Below are positions 28,918 through 36,610 of a stretch of 64,000 nt of DNA, piece by piece. The notes under the pieces were generated by a model that searched no databases, was not told where the DNA came from, and saw only the letters and a program-made list of their open reading frames with translations. The number at the start of each line of letters is the position of its first letter. The stretch's first letter is position 1. The stretch covers positions 1,141,926-1,205,925 of the forward strand of contig JAOSJL010000001.1 of assembly GCA_027494115.1 (NCBI GenBank). Reading direction: 5' to 3'. The stretch comes from Acidimicrobiia bacterium (lineage in GTDB: Bacteria > Actinomycetota > Acidimicrobiia > IMCC26256 > JAOSJL01). The position numbers were made by a program, and so were the translations under genes.

Positions 28918-29949
28918 GTGGTGCCCACCGCCGTCGTCTGTCCGGACAAGTTCCGTGGCTCGCTCACAGCCGTCGATGCCACGGACGCCATGGTCGCCGG
29001 GCTTCGCCGGGCGGGTTTCGACACGGTTCACGGAATCCCGATGGCCGATGGCGGCGAGGGAACCCTCGACGCCCTTCTGGCGGGTGGCGGAGCGACTCGG
29101 ACCACACGGGTCACCGGGCCACTCGGCGATCCGGTGGACGCGGCCTGGGGTGTGCTGAGCGACGGGACGGCCATCATCGAGATGGCCCGGGCGAGCGGGC
29201 TGGCGCTCGTAGGGGAGGACAACGACGCACTCCGTGCCTCCACACGGGGGACTGGCGAGCTGATCGCCGATGCCATCGGGCGGGGCGCTCCGCGGGTCCT
29301 GGTGGGTGTCGGTGGGTCGGCGACGACCGACGGAGGTCTGGGAGCGGTCACGGCGCTCGGGTGGGCGCTGTCGGGTGTGCCCGTCACGATCGCGTGTGAC
29401 GTGACGACCCACTTCGTCGACGCCGCGGAGGTCTTCGGTCCCCAGAAGGGGGCCACGCGTGCCCAGGTCGCCCTGCTCCGCCGTCGTCTGGAGCGCCTGG
29501 CCGACGAGTATCTCGAGCGCACGGGGGTCGACGTCCGCCCGCTCGACGGCGGTGGAGCCGCCGGCGGCCTCGCGGGCGGTCTCGCCGCGATCGGTGCCGT
29601 TCTCGAATCCGGCTTCGACGTGGTCGCTGATGCGACGGGCCTCGCAGACCTGATCGAGGGCGCCGACCTCGTCGTGACCGGGGAGGGACACCTCGACGCT
29701 TCGAGCCTCGGAGGGAAGGTCGTCGGCGGCGTGCTGGCTCTGTCTGCCGACCTCGGCGTGCCGGCGCGGGCGGTGATCTGCGGTGACTGCGTCGCGTCGA
29801 GCGCCGAGGAGGTCTCGGTGGCCCACGGCCGCGCGCCGCTCACGCTCCGGGACAGGGCTTGGGATCTCGACGACGCTCAGGCTCGGGCCGCCCTCCTGGC
29901 CGAGGAGGCCGCCGTCGAACTCGGCACGTCGGTTCTGTCGGGCCGCTGA
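28918..29949 (+). CDS. Glycerate kinase (GarK/GlxK class)
   Basis: Phosphorylates D-glycerate, usually to 2-phosphoglycerate in this class. The 343-residue product has the family start CPDKFRGSLTAVDATDAM, ADGGEGTLDALL near 42, IEMARASGLAL near 87, GVGGSATTDGGLG near 127 and TGEGHLDASSLGGK near 259. GTG 28918 and GTG 28921 are both possible starts. It diverges from treT and converges on the glucosylglycerate phosphatase gene; recycling glycerate released from glucosylglycerate would explain its position, which is inference. Confidence 0.9.
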   Translation: MVPTAVVCPDKFRGSLTAVDATDAMVAGLRRAGFDTVHGIPMADGGEGTLDALLAGGGATRTTRVTGPLGDPVDAAWGVLSDGTAIIEMARASGLALVGEDNDALRASTRGTGELIADAIGRGAPRVLVGVGGSATTDGGLGAVTALGWALSGVPVTIACDVTTHFVDAAEVFGPQKGATRAQVALLRRRLERLADEYLERTGVDVRPLDGGGAAGGLAGGLAAIGAVLESGFDVVADATGLADLIEGADLVVTGEGHLDASSLGGKVVGGVLALSADLGVPARAVICGDCVASSAEEVSVAHGRAPLTLRDRAWDLDDAQARAALLAEEAAVELGTSVLSGR

Positions 29950-29966
29950 ACTCGCGAGGACCCCGA

Positions 29967-30782
29967 CTACTCGTCGGGAGCGGCGATCAGGGTGTCGACG
30001 GCCTCGGCGAAGCCCGATCCGTGGCCGCGGGCCGTGACGGTTACGTTGGGAACGTCGCCGACACGCTCGGCGAGTTGTGGATCCTTGCGCAGAGCGTTGG
30101 CGACGATGAAGCAGCGCCCGACGACCTCTGCACACTCCAGGTCGGACGCGGCATCGCCGACCACGGCGCAGTCGTTCGGATCCAGACCGCGGTGACGCTG
30201 GTCGGCCACGATCCCGTTGCGTTTGGAGAGCCCGCGTGGGGCCACGTGGTAGATGCGCACACGTTCCACGTCGGGAAGGGTCGGGACCGACCTCGGCAGC
30301 ACGCCGTTGTCGGTCACGCCGGCCCAGCCGAATCCTTCCTCGGCGAGGAGCCGCTCGGCTTCCGAAACGTCGCAGTCCCCGCGCACCATCACGGAGACCT
30401 CGCGACCCTCGTTCCACGGGTCGTGCTCTTCGAGCGTGTCGAAATGGTTCTCGAGTGCCGTCCGGGCTTCGGCCAGCGCCTCAGGCAGAGGGATCGATCC
30501 GTCGTAGGCGCCGGTGTCGAGCACGGTCTCGTCGCCCCGCTCGTAGATGCGCACACCCCCGAGTTCGCAGATCCACGACCGCATTCCCACGAGACGCGCC
30601 AACTCGAACATCCGGAGTTGCGCACGTCCCGAGAGGCCGACGATCTCCAGACCCGCTGCCTTGGCTCGCAACAGTGCCGCTACGGCAACGTCAGAGGGTT
30701 CGCCGTCGGAGTCGGCGAGCAGGTTCCCGCCGGGCCCGACCAGAGTGCCGTCGATGTCGGTGTAGAGAACGCGGGGGGACAC
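29967..30782 (-). CDS. gpgP: HAD-superfamily phosphatase, likely glucosyl-3-phosphoglycerate phosphatase
   Basis: The 271-residue Cof-type HAD protein has nucleophile YTDIDGTLVGP (7-17), GLSGRAQLRMFELARL near 50, the lysine in GLSKRNGIVAD near 200, and metal motif VVGDAASDLECAEVV near 219. It resembles mannosyl-3-phosphoglycerate phosphatases and lies 12 bases downstream of gpgS in the same orientation, so removal of the phosphate from glucosyl-3-phosphoglycerate is the best role. The GTG start at 30782 is the first in frame after gpgS. Confidence 0.8.
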   Translation of the reverse strand: MSPRVLYTDIDGTLVGPGGNLLADSDGEPSDVAVAALLRAKAAGLEIVGLSGRAQLRMFELARLVGMRSWICELGGVRIYERGDETVLDTGAYDGSIPLPEALAEARTALENHFDTLEEHDPWNEGREVSVMVRGDCDVSEAERLLAEEGFGWAGVTDNGVLPRSVPTLPDVERVRIYHVAPRGLSKRNGIVADQRHRGLDPNDCAVVGDAASDLECAEVVGRCFIVANALRKDPQLAERVGDVPNVTVTARGHGSGFAEAVDTLIAAPDE

Positions 30783-30794
30783 AGCAGGTGTGCC

Positions 30795-31769
30795 CTAGGC
30801 GGAGAGTTCGCGGCCGAACTTGGCGCGGTAGGCGGGGATCTCGATGATGGGAGGGCGCTCGGCCACGTTGACCTCGATGCGCTCGATGCTGTGGGCGTCG
30901 TCGAAGCGCACGAGCTCGGTGGTGACTGCACGGTCGAGGACAGAGCGGCCGAGCGCGGAGCTGTCGGCCCCGATCTGTGCGACACCGGCACGGCGTAGCG
31001 CCGTCGTGAGGATCGCCGTCGCCTGCGGCCCGAGTTCGGAGAGCGGACGGTTGCGGTGTTCGCGAGTGCCGAGGTCGACCTGCGCCACGGCACCGACGCC
31101 GACGCGTGCGACGACATCGATGAGAAGACCGAGCTCCACACCCCAGCCCTCGACGAACGGCAGGGTCTCCAGGAGACGCCGCCGCCCCGCGTACTCGCCG
31201 GCGAGGGGTTGGACGAACCGCGTGAGAGCAGGGAAGAACCGTGAGATCACCGGCCGTGCCATCAGTTCGGTGACGCGCCCGCCGCGCGCGGTGCCCGCGC
31301 CCTCACTGACCGGACGGTGGTAGAAGCCCTTTGTGAAGGACGTGGCCGTATCCGTCAGCAGGGGACCGAGCAGACCCACGACGAACGCCGGATCGAAGTT
31401 CCGGATGTCGGAGTCGACCCAGCACACGAGGTCACCGTTGCCGGCGAACAGCGACTTCCACAGGGCGTTTCCTTTGCCGTCGCCTGGGCCCGCCTCGGGC
31501 AGGACGTCCTGCACGGCCACGACGTCGGCACCTGCGGTCTGTGCCGCTTCAGCCGTGCCGTCGGTGGAACGGTCGTCGAGGACCAGGATCTCGTCGACGA
31601 GCGGTGTCTCGTCCATCAGGCGCTCACGGATCGCCGTGGTGATCAGACCGACCGTGGAGACCTCGTTGCGTGCTGGCAGGCACACCGACACCGTGAGGGC
31701 CTGATCGGCCTTGCGGGCGGCGAGCTCCGGCGCGGCGAAATCACCGGCTGAGCTCGACAGGTGGGGCAT
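30795..31769 (-). CDS. gpgS: Glucosyl-3-phosphoglycerate synthase
   Basis: GT81 enzyme that joins glucose from an NDP-sugar to 3-phosphoglycerate, first step to glucosylglycerate (and in mycobacteria to methylglucose lipopolysaccharides). From ATG 31769 it has 324 residues, the usual length. Visible are VSVCLPARNEVSTVG near 29, the metal-binding DSD in CWVDSDIRNF near 124, TKGFYHRPV near 158, and the acceptor region EGWGVELGLLIDV near 210. The much longer upstream in-frame stretch overlaps the SAM riboswitch on the other strand and is rejected as coding. Confidence 0.92.
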   Translation of the reverse strand: MPHLSSSAGDFAAPELAARKADQALTVSVCLPARNEVSTVGLITTAIRERLMDETPLVDEILVLDDRSTDGTAEAAQTAGADVVAVQDVLPEAGPGDGKGNALWKSLFAGNGDLVCWVDSDIRNFDPAFVVGLLGPLLTDTATSFTKGFYHRPVSEGAGTARGGRVTELMARPVISRFFPALTRFVQPLAGEYAGRRRLLETLPFVEGWGVELGLLIDVVARVGVGAVAQVDLGTREHRNRPLSELGPQATAILTTALRRAGVAQIGADSSALGRSVLDRAVTTELVRFDDAHSIERIEVNVAERPPIIEIPAYRAKFGRELSA

Positions 31770-31834
31770 CGCGCACCACTGTACGACAAGCGCTTTGCTC
31801 GCCTCGGCGGGAACTGCCAGAATGGTGGCAACGC

Positions 31835-31950
31835 GCTCATCGAGAGCGGCTGAGGGACAGGCCCGACGACGCCGCGGCAACCAGTGACCCGGACGGGCGA
31901 GATCCGTCCACACTCCGGGGACATCCGGTGCCAATGCCTGCACGATGAGC
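31835..31950 (+). promoter_or_regulatory. SAM-I (S-box) riboswitch upstream of thrC
   Basis: A full S-box aptamer can be drawn. P1 is GCTCATCG (31835-31842) paired with CGATGAGC (31943-31950). The invariant core GAGGGACAGGCCC and CCGCGGCAACC follow in order, then P3 (CCGGACGG...CCGTCC) and P4 (CCGGTG region). A hairpin CGAGCGG/CCGCTCG at 31958-31975 lies after P1 and may be part of the expression platform. The thrC ribosome-binding site AGGAGG (32025) is 75 bases away. SAM binding would be expected to switch the downstream genes off. Confidence 0.93.
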
Positions 31951-32035
31951 ACGCCACGAGCGGTCTCCCGCTCGAGGCGCTCACGAGCGCGTCGAGGACC
32001 GGCGGCACGAGCCGTCGGCGGCACAGGAGGCGGAC

Positions 32036-33268
32036 GTGGCACATGTAACCGGGCTTCGATGTCGTGAATGTGGACGCGACTTCGAGATCGCTCCGATCTT
32101 CACGTGTGAGTGGTGTTTCGGCCCGCTCGAGGTGTCGTACGACTACGACGCCATCTCCGAGTCGGTGTCGCGGGAGAGCATCGAACGCGGGCCGTCGAGC
32201 ATCTGGCGATATGCGGATCTTCTCCCCGCCGACCGCGGAGCCTCGGTGGATCTGGGGGCCGGCTTCACACCACTCGTGCGCGCCGACCGTCTCGCCGCGG
32301 AGCTCGGGCTCGGGGAGGTCTGGGTCAAGAACGACACGCTCAACCCGACAGGATCGTTCAAGGACCGGGTCGTGGCCGTCGCGTTGTCGAAGGCGCTCGA
32401 GTTCGGTTTCAAGACCGCGTCGTGTGCCTCCACGGGCAACCTCGCGAACTCCGTGGCCGCGCACGCCGCGCACGCGGGGTTGCGCAGCTTCGTGTTCATC
32501 CCCGCCGATCTCGAAACCGGCAAGGTCGTGACGACGGCCGTGTACGGCGGGACCCTCGTGGCCGTGAAGGGGAACTACGACGACGTGAACCGGCTGTGCG
32601 CCGAGCTGGCCAGCACCTACGAGTGGGCGTTCGTCAACGTCAACATCCGCCCCTACTACGCGGAGGGTTCGAAGACCCTGGCGTACGAGACGGTGGAGCA
32701 GCTCGGCTGGGAATACCCCGACCACGTCGTGGTCCCGATCGCGAGCGGTTCGCAGTTCACGAAGATCCGAAAGGGCTTCGACGAACTGCACAACGTCGGT
32801 CTCACCGATGAGGCTCCGGCGGTTCGCATGAGCGGTGCCCAGGCCGAGGGCTGTTCACCCGTGGCGGTGGCGTTCCGCGACGACTCCGACACGATCAAGC
32901 CGGTCAAGCCGTCCACGATCGCGAAGTCCCTCGCGATCGGGAACCCCGCCGACGGCTACTTCGCGCTCGATGCGGCGCATCAGACGGGTGGAGTGATCGA
33001 GTCGGTCACCGACGACGAGATCGTCGAGGGGATCCGGCTCCTCGCACGCACCGAAGGCATCTTCGGCGAAACCGCCGCGGGCGTGACGGTCGGAACCCTG
33101 GCGAAGCTGGCCGCGGCCGGCGTCGTGCGACCCGACGAGCGTGTCGTGATCTACGTCACGGGCCACGGCCTCAAGACGATCGAAGCCGTGGCGTCGCACG
33201 TGGGGCCGACCGCCGAGATCGAACCGACCCTCGAGGCGTTCGACGCCGAGCTGTCACCCGACGAGTAG
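32036..33268 (+). CDS. thrC: Threonine synthase family PLP enzyme
   Basis: Fold-type II PLP enzyme of 410 residues. An N-terminal zinc-ribbon CRECG...CEWC (residues 9-29) precedes the catalytic domain; the PLP lysine is in NPTGSFKDRV (near 108), CASTGNLANS near 130 and IASGSQFTKI near 240 supply the phosphate-site and substrate loops. The family turns O-phosphohomoserine into threonine. GTG 32036 follows AGGAGG by 5 bases. The upstream SAM riboswitch and downstream CysO-like carrier are unusual for a plain threonine synthase and suggest a link to methionine or sulfur metabolism (see findings). Confidence 0.88.
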   Translation: MAHVTGLRCRECGRDFEIAPIFTCEWCFGPLEVSYDYDAISESVSRESIERGPSSIWRYADLLPADRGASVDLGAGFTPLVRADRLAAELGLGEVWVKNDTLNPTGSFKDRVVAVALSKALEFGFKTASCASTGNLANSVAAHAAHAGLRSFVFIPADLETGKVVTTAVYGGTLVAVKGNYDDVNRLCAELASTYEWAFVNVNIRPYYAEGSKTLAYETVEQLGWEYPDHVVVPIASGSQFTKIRKGFDELHNVGLTDEAPAVRMSGAQAEGCSPVAVAFRDDSDTIKPVKPSTIAKSLAIGNPADGYFALDAAHQTGGVIESVTDDEIVEGIRLLARTEGIFGETAAGVTVGTLAKLAAAGVVRPDERVVIYVTGHGLKTIEAVASHVGPTAEIEPTLEAFDAELSPDE

Positions 33269-33288
33269 CAGGAACGAGGAGAGCATTC

Positions 33289-33564
33289 ATGGCCGTCACG
33301 GTCCGTATCCCCACCCAACTCCGTACCCTCTCGGGTGGGGAGTCCGAGGTGGAGGTCGAAGGGGCAACCGTCTCCGAGGTTCTGAAGGCGCTCGAGAGCT
33401 CGCATCCGGGCTTCGGGGAACGACTCTTCGAGAGTGACGGGACGTTGCGGCGTTTCGTCAACGTGTTCCTTGCCGATGAGGACATCCGCTTCCTCGACTC
33501 CCTCGACACGGCTGTCGCCGATTCCCAGGTCGTGAGCATCGTCCCCGCCGTCGCCGGCGGTTGA
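33289..33564 (+). CDS. MoaD/ThiS-family sulfur carrier, CysO-like
   Basis: The 91-residue ubiquitin-fold protein starts MAVTVRIPTQLRTLSGGESEVEVEG and ends AVAGG, the di-glycine needed for thiocarboxylation. RRFVNVFLADEDIRFLDSLDT (54-74) closely matches mycobacterial CysO as I remember it, more than MoaD or ThiS. CysO in its thiocarboxylate form gives sulfur to the PLP enzyme CysM, which is the same fold type as ThrC. It lies 20 bases after thrC under the same SAM riboswitch. No E1-like activating enzyme or JAMM protease gene lies nearby. It converges on the dtxR-type gene. Confidence 0.85.
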   Translation: MAVTVRIPTQLRTLSGGESEVEVEGATVSEVLKALESSHPGFGERLFESDGTLRRFVNVFLADEDIRFLDSLDTAVADSQVVSIVPAVAGG

Positions 33565-33590
33565 CTCCTCGGCACTGCGAGCGCCGACCC

Positions 33591-34247
33591 TCAGGCGGAA
33601 ACGAACATGAGGGACGCCACGTCGTCGGGGATCGTGGTCGTCCCTGTAGGGGTTTCCACCTGCACGCCGTCGGGCGTCGAGTCCACGATCGTGGCGCGAC
33701 AGCCCGGCGTCATCCGCGCTCCCGCGAGCAGATGGAGCCACTCGTCGTCGGTCTCGAGCTTCTCGCTGATGCGCGTGACCGTCACCGGCCCCGGTCCCGC
33801 TTCCGTCAGACGAACCATCGGCCCGTCGTGGATGGGATGCGACGAACCCGGGATCGGGTTGCCGTGGGGACAGGTGGCCGGATCACCCAGGAGCTCTACG
33901 AGCTTTTCCTCGACGTCAGCAGAGATGGCGTGTTCCCACCTGTCGGCCTCGCGGTGGACCTTCTCCCACTCGAGACCGATGACGTCGACGAGGAGTCGCT
34001 CCGCGAGCCTGTGGCGCCGGACGACGGAGGTAGCGAGTTCCCGACCCTTCGGGGTGAGCCCGAGTGCCCGGTCGTCGCTCATGGTCACGAGGTCCTGGTC
34101 TTCGAGGCGCTGGATGTTCTCGGAGACCGCGGCAGCCGACAGGCCCAGGTTCTCCACGAGACGGGCCCGCAGCGGCGTGACGCCCTCCTCCTCGAGTTCG
34201 AGAATGGCTTCCAGGTAGTGCTCGGTGGCGTCGTGGATCTCGGCCAA
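33591..34247 (-). CDS. DtxR/IdeR-family metal-dependent regulator
   Basis: The 218-residue protein aligns over its length with DtxR/IdeR: winged helix DATEHYLEAILELEEEGV then GLSAAAVSENIQRLEDQDLV, the dimer/metal domain HRLAERLLVDVIGLEWEKVH and a C-terminal FeoA/SH3-like domain. Numbering as in DtxR, site-1 ligands H79, E83 and H98 are kept, but ancillary M10 is His and C102 is Asp (HREADRWEH). The start is TTG 34247, chosen because GGAGGG lies 9 bases upstream and the product then aligns from residue 1. It diverges from the iron ABC operon and is expected to bind the two iron boxes there. Confidence 0.88.
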   Translation of the reverse strand: MAEIHDATEHYLEAILELEEEGVTPLRARLVENLGLSAAAVSENIQRLEDQDLVTMSDDRALGLTPKGRELATSVVRRHRLAERLLVDVIGLEWEKVHREADRWEHAISADVEEKLVELLGDPATCPHGNPIPGSSHPIHDGPMVRLTEAGPGPVTVTRISEKLETDDEWLHLLAGARMTPGCRATIVDSTPDGVQVETPTGTTTIPDDVASLMFVSA

Positions 34248-34308
34248 AGGTGTGCGCCCTCCGCAGTTGCAGGCCCCACACGGGGCCGGTCGGTCAGATG
34301 AGACTCGG

Positions 34309-34327
34309 TCAGGTAAGGCTAGCCTAA
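34309..34327. promoter_or_regulatory. DtxR/IdeR iron box before the ABC ATPase gene
   Basis: TCAGGTAAGGCTAGCCTAA matches the IdeR/DtxR 19-bp consensus TTAGGTTAGGCTAACCTAA at 16 of 19 positions. It lies between the divergent dtxR-type gene and the transporter ATPase, ending 5 bases before the GTG at 34333. Confidence 0.85.
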
Positions 34328-34332
34328 CTCCC

Positions 34333-35529
34333 GTGGCGGACACCCCGGCCGTGCTCACCCACGGCCTCACCCGAACCTTCGGCGACGTGGTCGCCGTCGA
34401 CCGTGTGGACCTCGAGGTCCACACCGGAGAGGTGATGGCGCTCCTGGGCCCGTCGGGGTGTGGCAAGACGACGATGCTGCGCCTGCTCGCGGGCCTGGAG
34501 CGACCCGACGGCGGCACGATCACCGTGGCGGGCGACGTGGTGGCCGGACCCGGCGAGTGGGTACCACCCGAGCGGCGCCACATCGGGCTCGTCTTCCAGG
34601 ACTACGCCCTCTTCCCGCATCTGAGCGTGGAACGAAACATCGCCTACGGCCTCACCGGACGATCCAGCCGAAGCGATCAGGCCAGCCGAAGCGATCAGGC
34701 CAGCCGAAGCGATCAGGCCAGCCGAAGCGATCAGGCCAGCCGAAGCGACAGGGCCGCGCGGGCCGCCCGGGTCTCGGAGGTCCTGGATCTCGTGGGCCTG
34801 GCCGGGTACGGCGACCGGCATCCGCACGAACTGTCGGGTGGCCAGCAGCAACGGGTCGCCCTCGGGCGTGCTCTGGCGCCGGAGCCGGCGATCGTGTTGC
34901 TCGACGAGCCGTTCTCGAACCTCGACGCCGCCATGCGCGTCACGGTGCGCACCGAGGTGCGCGAGATCCTCACCGCGGCAGGCGCCACGGCGATCATCGT
35001 CACACACGACCAGGAAGAGGCGCTCAGCGTCGCCGACAGGGTCGCTGTCATGCGCGCGGGCCGGCTCCACCAGGTCGCCGAACCGGTCGACCTCTACGCC
35101 CGACCCGCGGACCCGTTCGTCGCCACCTTCGTCGGCGAGGCGGACGTTCTGGCCGGCACGAGCGACGGCGAGTCGATCACCACCGTCATCGGGAACCTAC
35201 GACCCACGGCGCCACTACCCGCCGGGAGCGTCGACGTGGTGGTCCGGCCGGAGACAGTGAAGCTCCGTCTCGACGGTTCGGGGCGGGGCACAGTCCGCCA
35301 CGCCACGTACTTCGGCCACGACCAGCTCGTCGACGTGGAGCTTCCCGATCTCACGACGATCCGTTCCCGGATCGGCCCGGGCAGAGCCTTCGAGCCCGGT
35401 GATCGGGTGTCGGTCAGCGTGGTGGGCGAGGTCCTGGGTTTCGGCACCGGCCCCGGGACCTCCCCGGTTCCGAGCACCGCCCCGGACCCGGGCGACAGTG
35501 AGAGCGGTCGAGAGGGAGGGAGTGACTAA
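34333..35529 (+). CDS. ABC transporter ATPase, iron(III)/FbpC-like, with hexapeptide repeat
   Basis: ATPase of a ferric-iron importer: Walker A GPSGCGKTT near residue 41, Q-loop VFQDYALF near 89, signature LSGGQQQR near 168, Walker B IVLLDEP near 189, H-loop THDQEEA near 223 and a C-terminal TOBE-like domain. Between Q-loop and signature the helical domain holds five tandem SRSDQA-type repeats (codons 112-141), absent from relatives I know. The start is GTG 34333; GTG 34351 is possible, since the iron box almost touches the first GTG. The next genes encode the binding protein and permease, so the order is C-A-B. Confidence 0.9.
   Translation: MADTPAVLTHGLTRTFGDVVAVDRVDLEVHTGEVMALLGPSGCGKTTMLRLLAGLERPDGGTITVAGDVVAGPGEWVPPERRHIGLVFQDYALFPHLSVERNIAYGLTGRSSRSDQASRSDQASRSDQASRSDQASRSDRAARAARVSEVLDLVGLAGYGDRHPHELSGGQQQRVALGRALAPEPAIVLLDEPFSNLDAAMRVTVRTEVREILTAAGATAIIVTHDQEEALSVADRVAVMRAGRLHQVAEPVDLYARPADPFVATFVGEADVLAGTSDGESITTVIGNLRPTAPLPAGSVDVVVRPETVKLRLDGSGRGTVRHATYFGHDQLVDVELPDLTTIRSRIGPGRAFEPGDRVSVSVVGEVLGFGTGPGTSPVPSTAPDPGDSESGREGGSD
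34666..34755 (+). repeat. Five 18-bp tandem repeats inside the iron-transport ATPase
   Basis: Four identical copies of AGCCGAAGCGATCAGGCC and a fifth with two changes (AGCCGAAGCGACAGGGCC). Each adds SRSDQA in frame, so slippage changes protein length by six residues without breaking the gene. Confidence 0.95.
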
Positions 35530-35545
35530 GGTTAGGCTCACTTGA
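35527..35545. promoter_or_regulatory. Second iron box before the binding-protein gene
   Basis: TAAGGTTAGGCTCACTTGA matches the IdeR/DtxR consensus at 15 of 19 positions, with a perfect left half. It overlaps the TAA stop of the ATPase gene and lies 33 bases before the ATG of the binding protein, suggesting an internal iron-controlled promoter. Confidence 0.7.
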
Positions 35546-35578
35546 CAAGCCGACGTGCCTCCGACAGAATGCCCCGTC

Positions 35579-36610
35579 ATGAACAGCGCACGTCGCGGCG
35601 TCCTCGTCATGGCTCTCGGTCTGCTTGCCGCACTCGTTGCCGGCTTCGGCGCCGCCGGGTGCACCGGATCCTCGGGTGACACCCTCACCGTCTATTCCGG
35701 TCGCACCGAGAACCTGATCGGGCCGCTGCTCGATGACTTCGCTCAGGAGACCGGAATCGACATCGACGTCCGCTACGGGCAGTCCGCCGACCTGGCGCTG
35801 CTCATCGAGTCGGAGGGCGACCGTTCGCCGGCCGACGTCTTCATCTCACAGAGTCCCGGCGCTCTGGGTTTCCTCGAAGCCGACGGTCGACTCAGCGAGC
35901 TGTCACCCGAGACGCTCGATCTGGTCGACGAGCAGTTCCGGGACCCCGACGGCGAGTGGGTCGGCCTCTCGGCGCGCGTTCGTGTGCTCGTCTACAACAC
36001 CGACGCCGTCAACGAGGACGAGCTTCCCGAGTCGGTCTTCGATCTCGTGAACGAGGAGTACGCCGGTCGGGTGGGCGTCGCGCCGGAGAACGGGTCGTTC
36101 CAGGACTTCGTCTCGGGGATGCGCGAGACAGTGGGCGACGACGAGACCTCTGCGTGGCTCGAGGGAATGGCCGACAACGGCACGCAGACGTACGCCAACA
36201 ACACGGCCATTCTCGAAGCCGTCGCGCGGGGCGAGGTCGACATGGGTCTCGTGAACCACTACTACAATGAACGGGCCAAGGCCGAGAACCCCGACACGCC
36301 CACCGAGAACTACTTCTTCCCCGGCGGCGACCTCGGTACGCTCGTGCTCGTCACGGGCGCCGGCATCGTCGATACGGCACCGCATCCCGACGACGCCGAG
36401 GAACTGCTGGCGTTCCTGCTCAATGAGGAATCGCAGCAGTTCTTTGCCGCCGAGACCTTCGAGTACCCGCTCGCAGCCGGCGTCGAACCGACGGTCGACC
36501 TTCCCCCGCTGGCGGGGATCGACACGCCACCTGTCACGCTGGGTGCGCTCGGCGGCGACCTCGCCGTGACGCGGGACATGATCAGTGACAGCGGTCTCGG
36601 CGCCGGCTGA
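35579..36610 (+). CDS. Iron(III) ABC transporter substrate-binding lipoprotein (FbpA-like)
   Basis: The 343-residue lipoprotein has a signal with lipobox GAAGC (Cys 28) and the FbpA-type start TLTVYSGRTENLIGPLL. The iron-ligand region LVNHYYNERAKAE near residue 226 holds the paired tyrosines typical of ferric-binding proteins. GADVFISQSPGAL-like and YANNTAILEAVARGEVDMG segments fit the periplasmic-binding fold. It is preceded by the second iron box and overlaps the permease gene by 26 bases. Confidence 0.92.
   Translation: MNSARRGVLVMALGLLAALVAGFGAAGCTGSSGDTLTVYSGRTENLIGPLLDDFAQETGIDIDVRYGQSADLALLIESEGDRSPADVFISQSPGALGFLEADGRLSELSPETLDLVDEQFRDPDGEWVGLSARVRVLVYNTDAVNEDELPESVFDLVNEEYAGRVGVAPENGSFQDFVSGMRETVGDDETSAWLEGMADNGTQTYANNTAILEAVARGEVDMGLVNHYYNERAKAENPDTPTENYFFPGGDLGTLVLVTGAGIVDTAPHPDDAEELLAFLLNEESQQFFAAETFEYPLAAGVEPTVDLPPLAGIDTPPVTLGALGGDLAVTRDMISDSGLGAG

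Noticed and set aside
28876-30417. 513-codon minus-strand ORF opposite glycerate kinase
   Set aside because: Composition is typical of an antisense shadow and it overlaps two well-supported genes.
31770-32042. N-terminal extension of gpgS through the riboswitch
   Set aside because: From ATG 31769 the protein has the normal 324 residues; the extension is the antisense of a perfect S-box.
33289-33564. Molybdopterin synthase small subunit (MoaD proper)
   Set aside because: No moa genes are adjacent, and the RFVNVF..DEDIRF and AVAGG segments look more like CysO.
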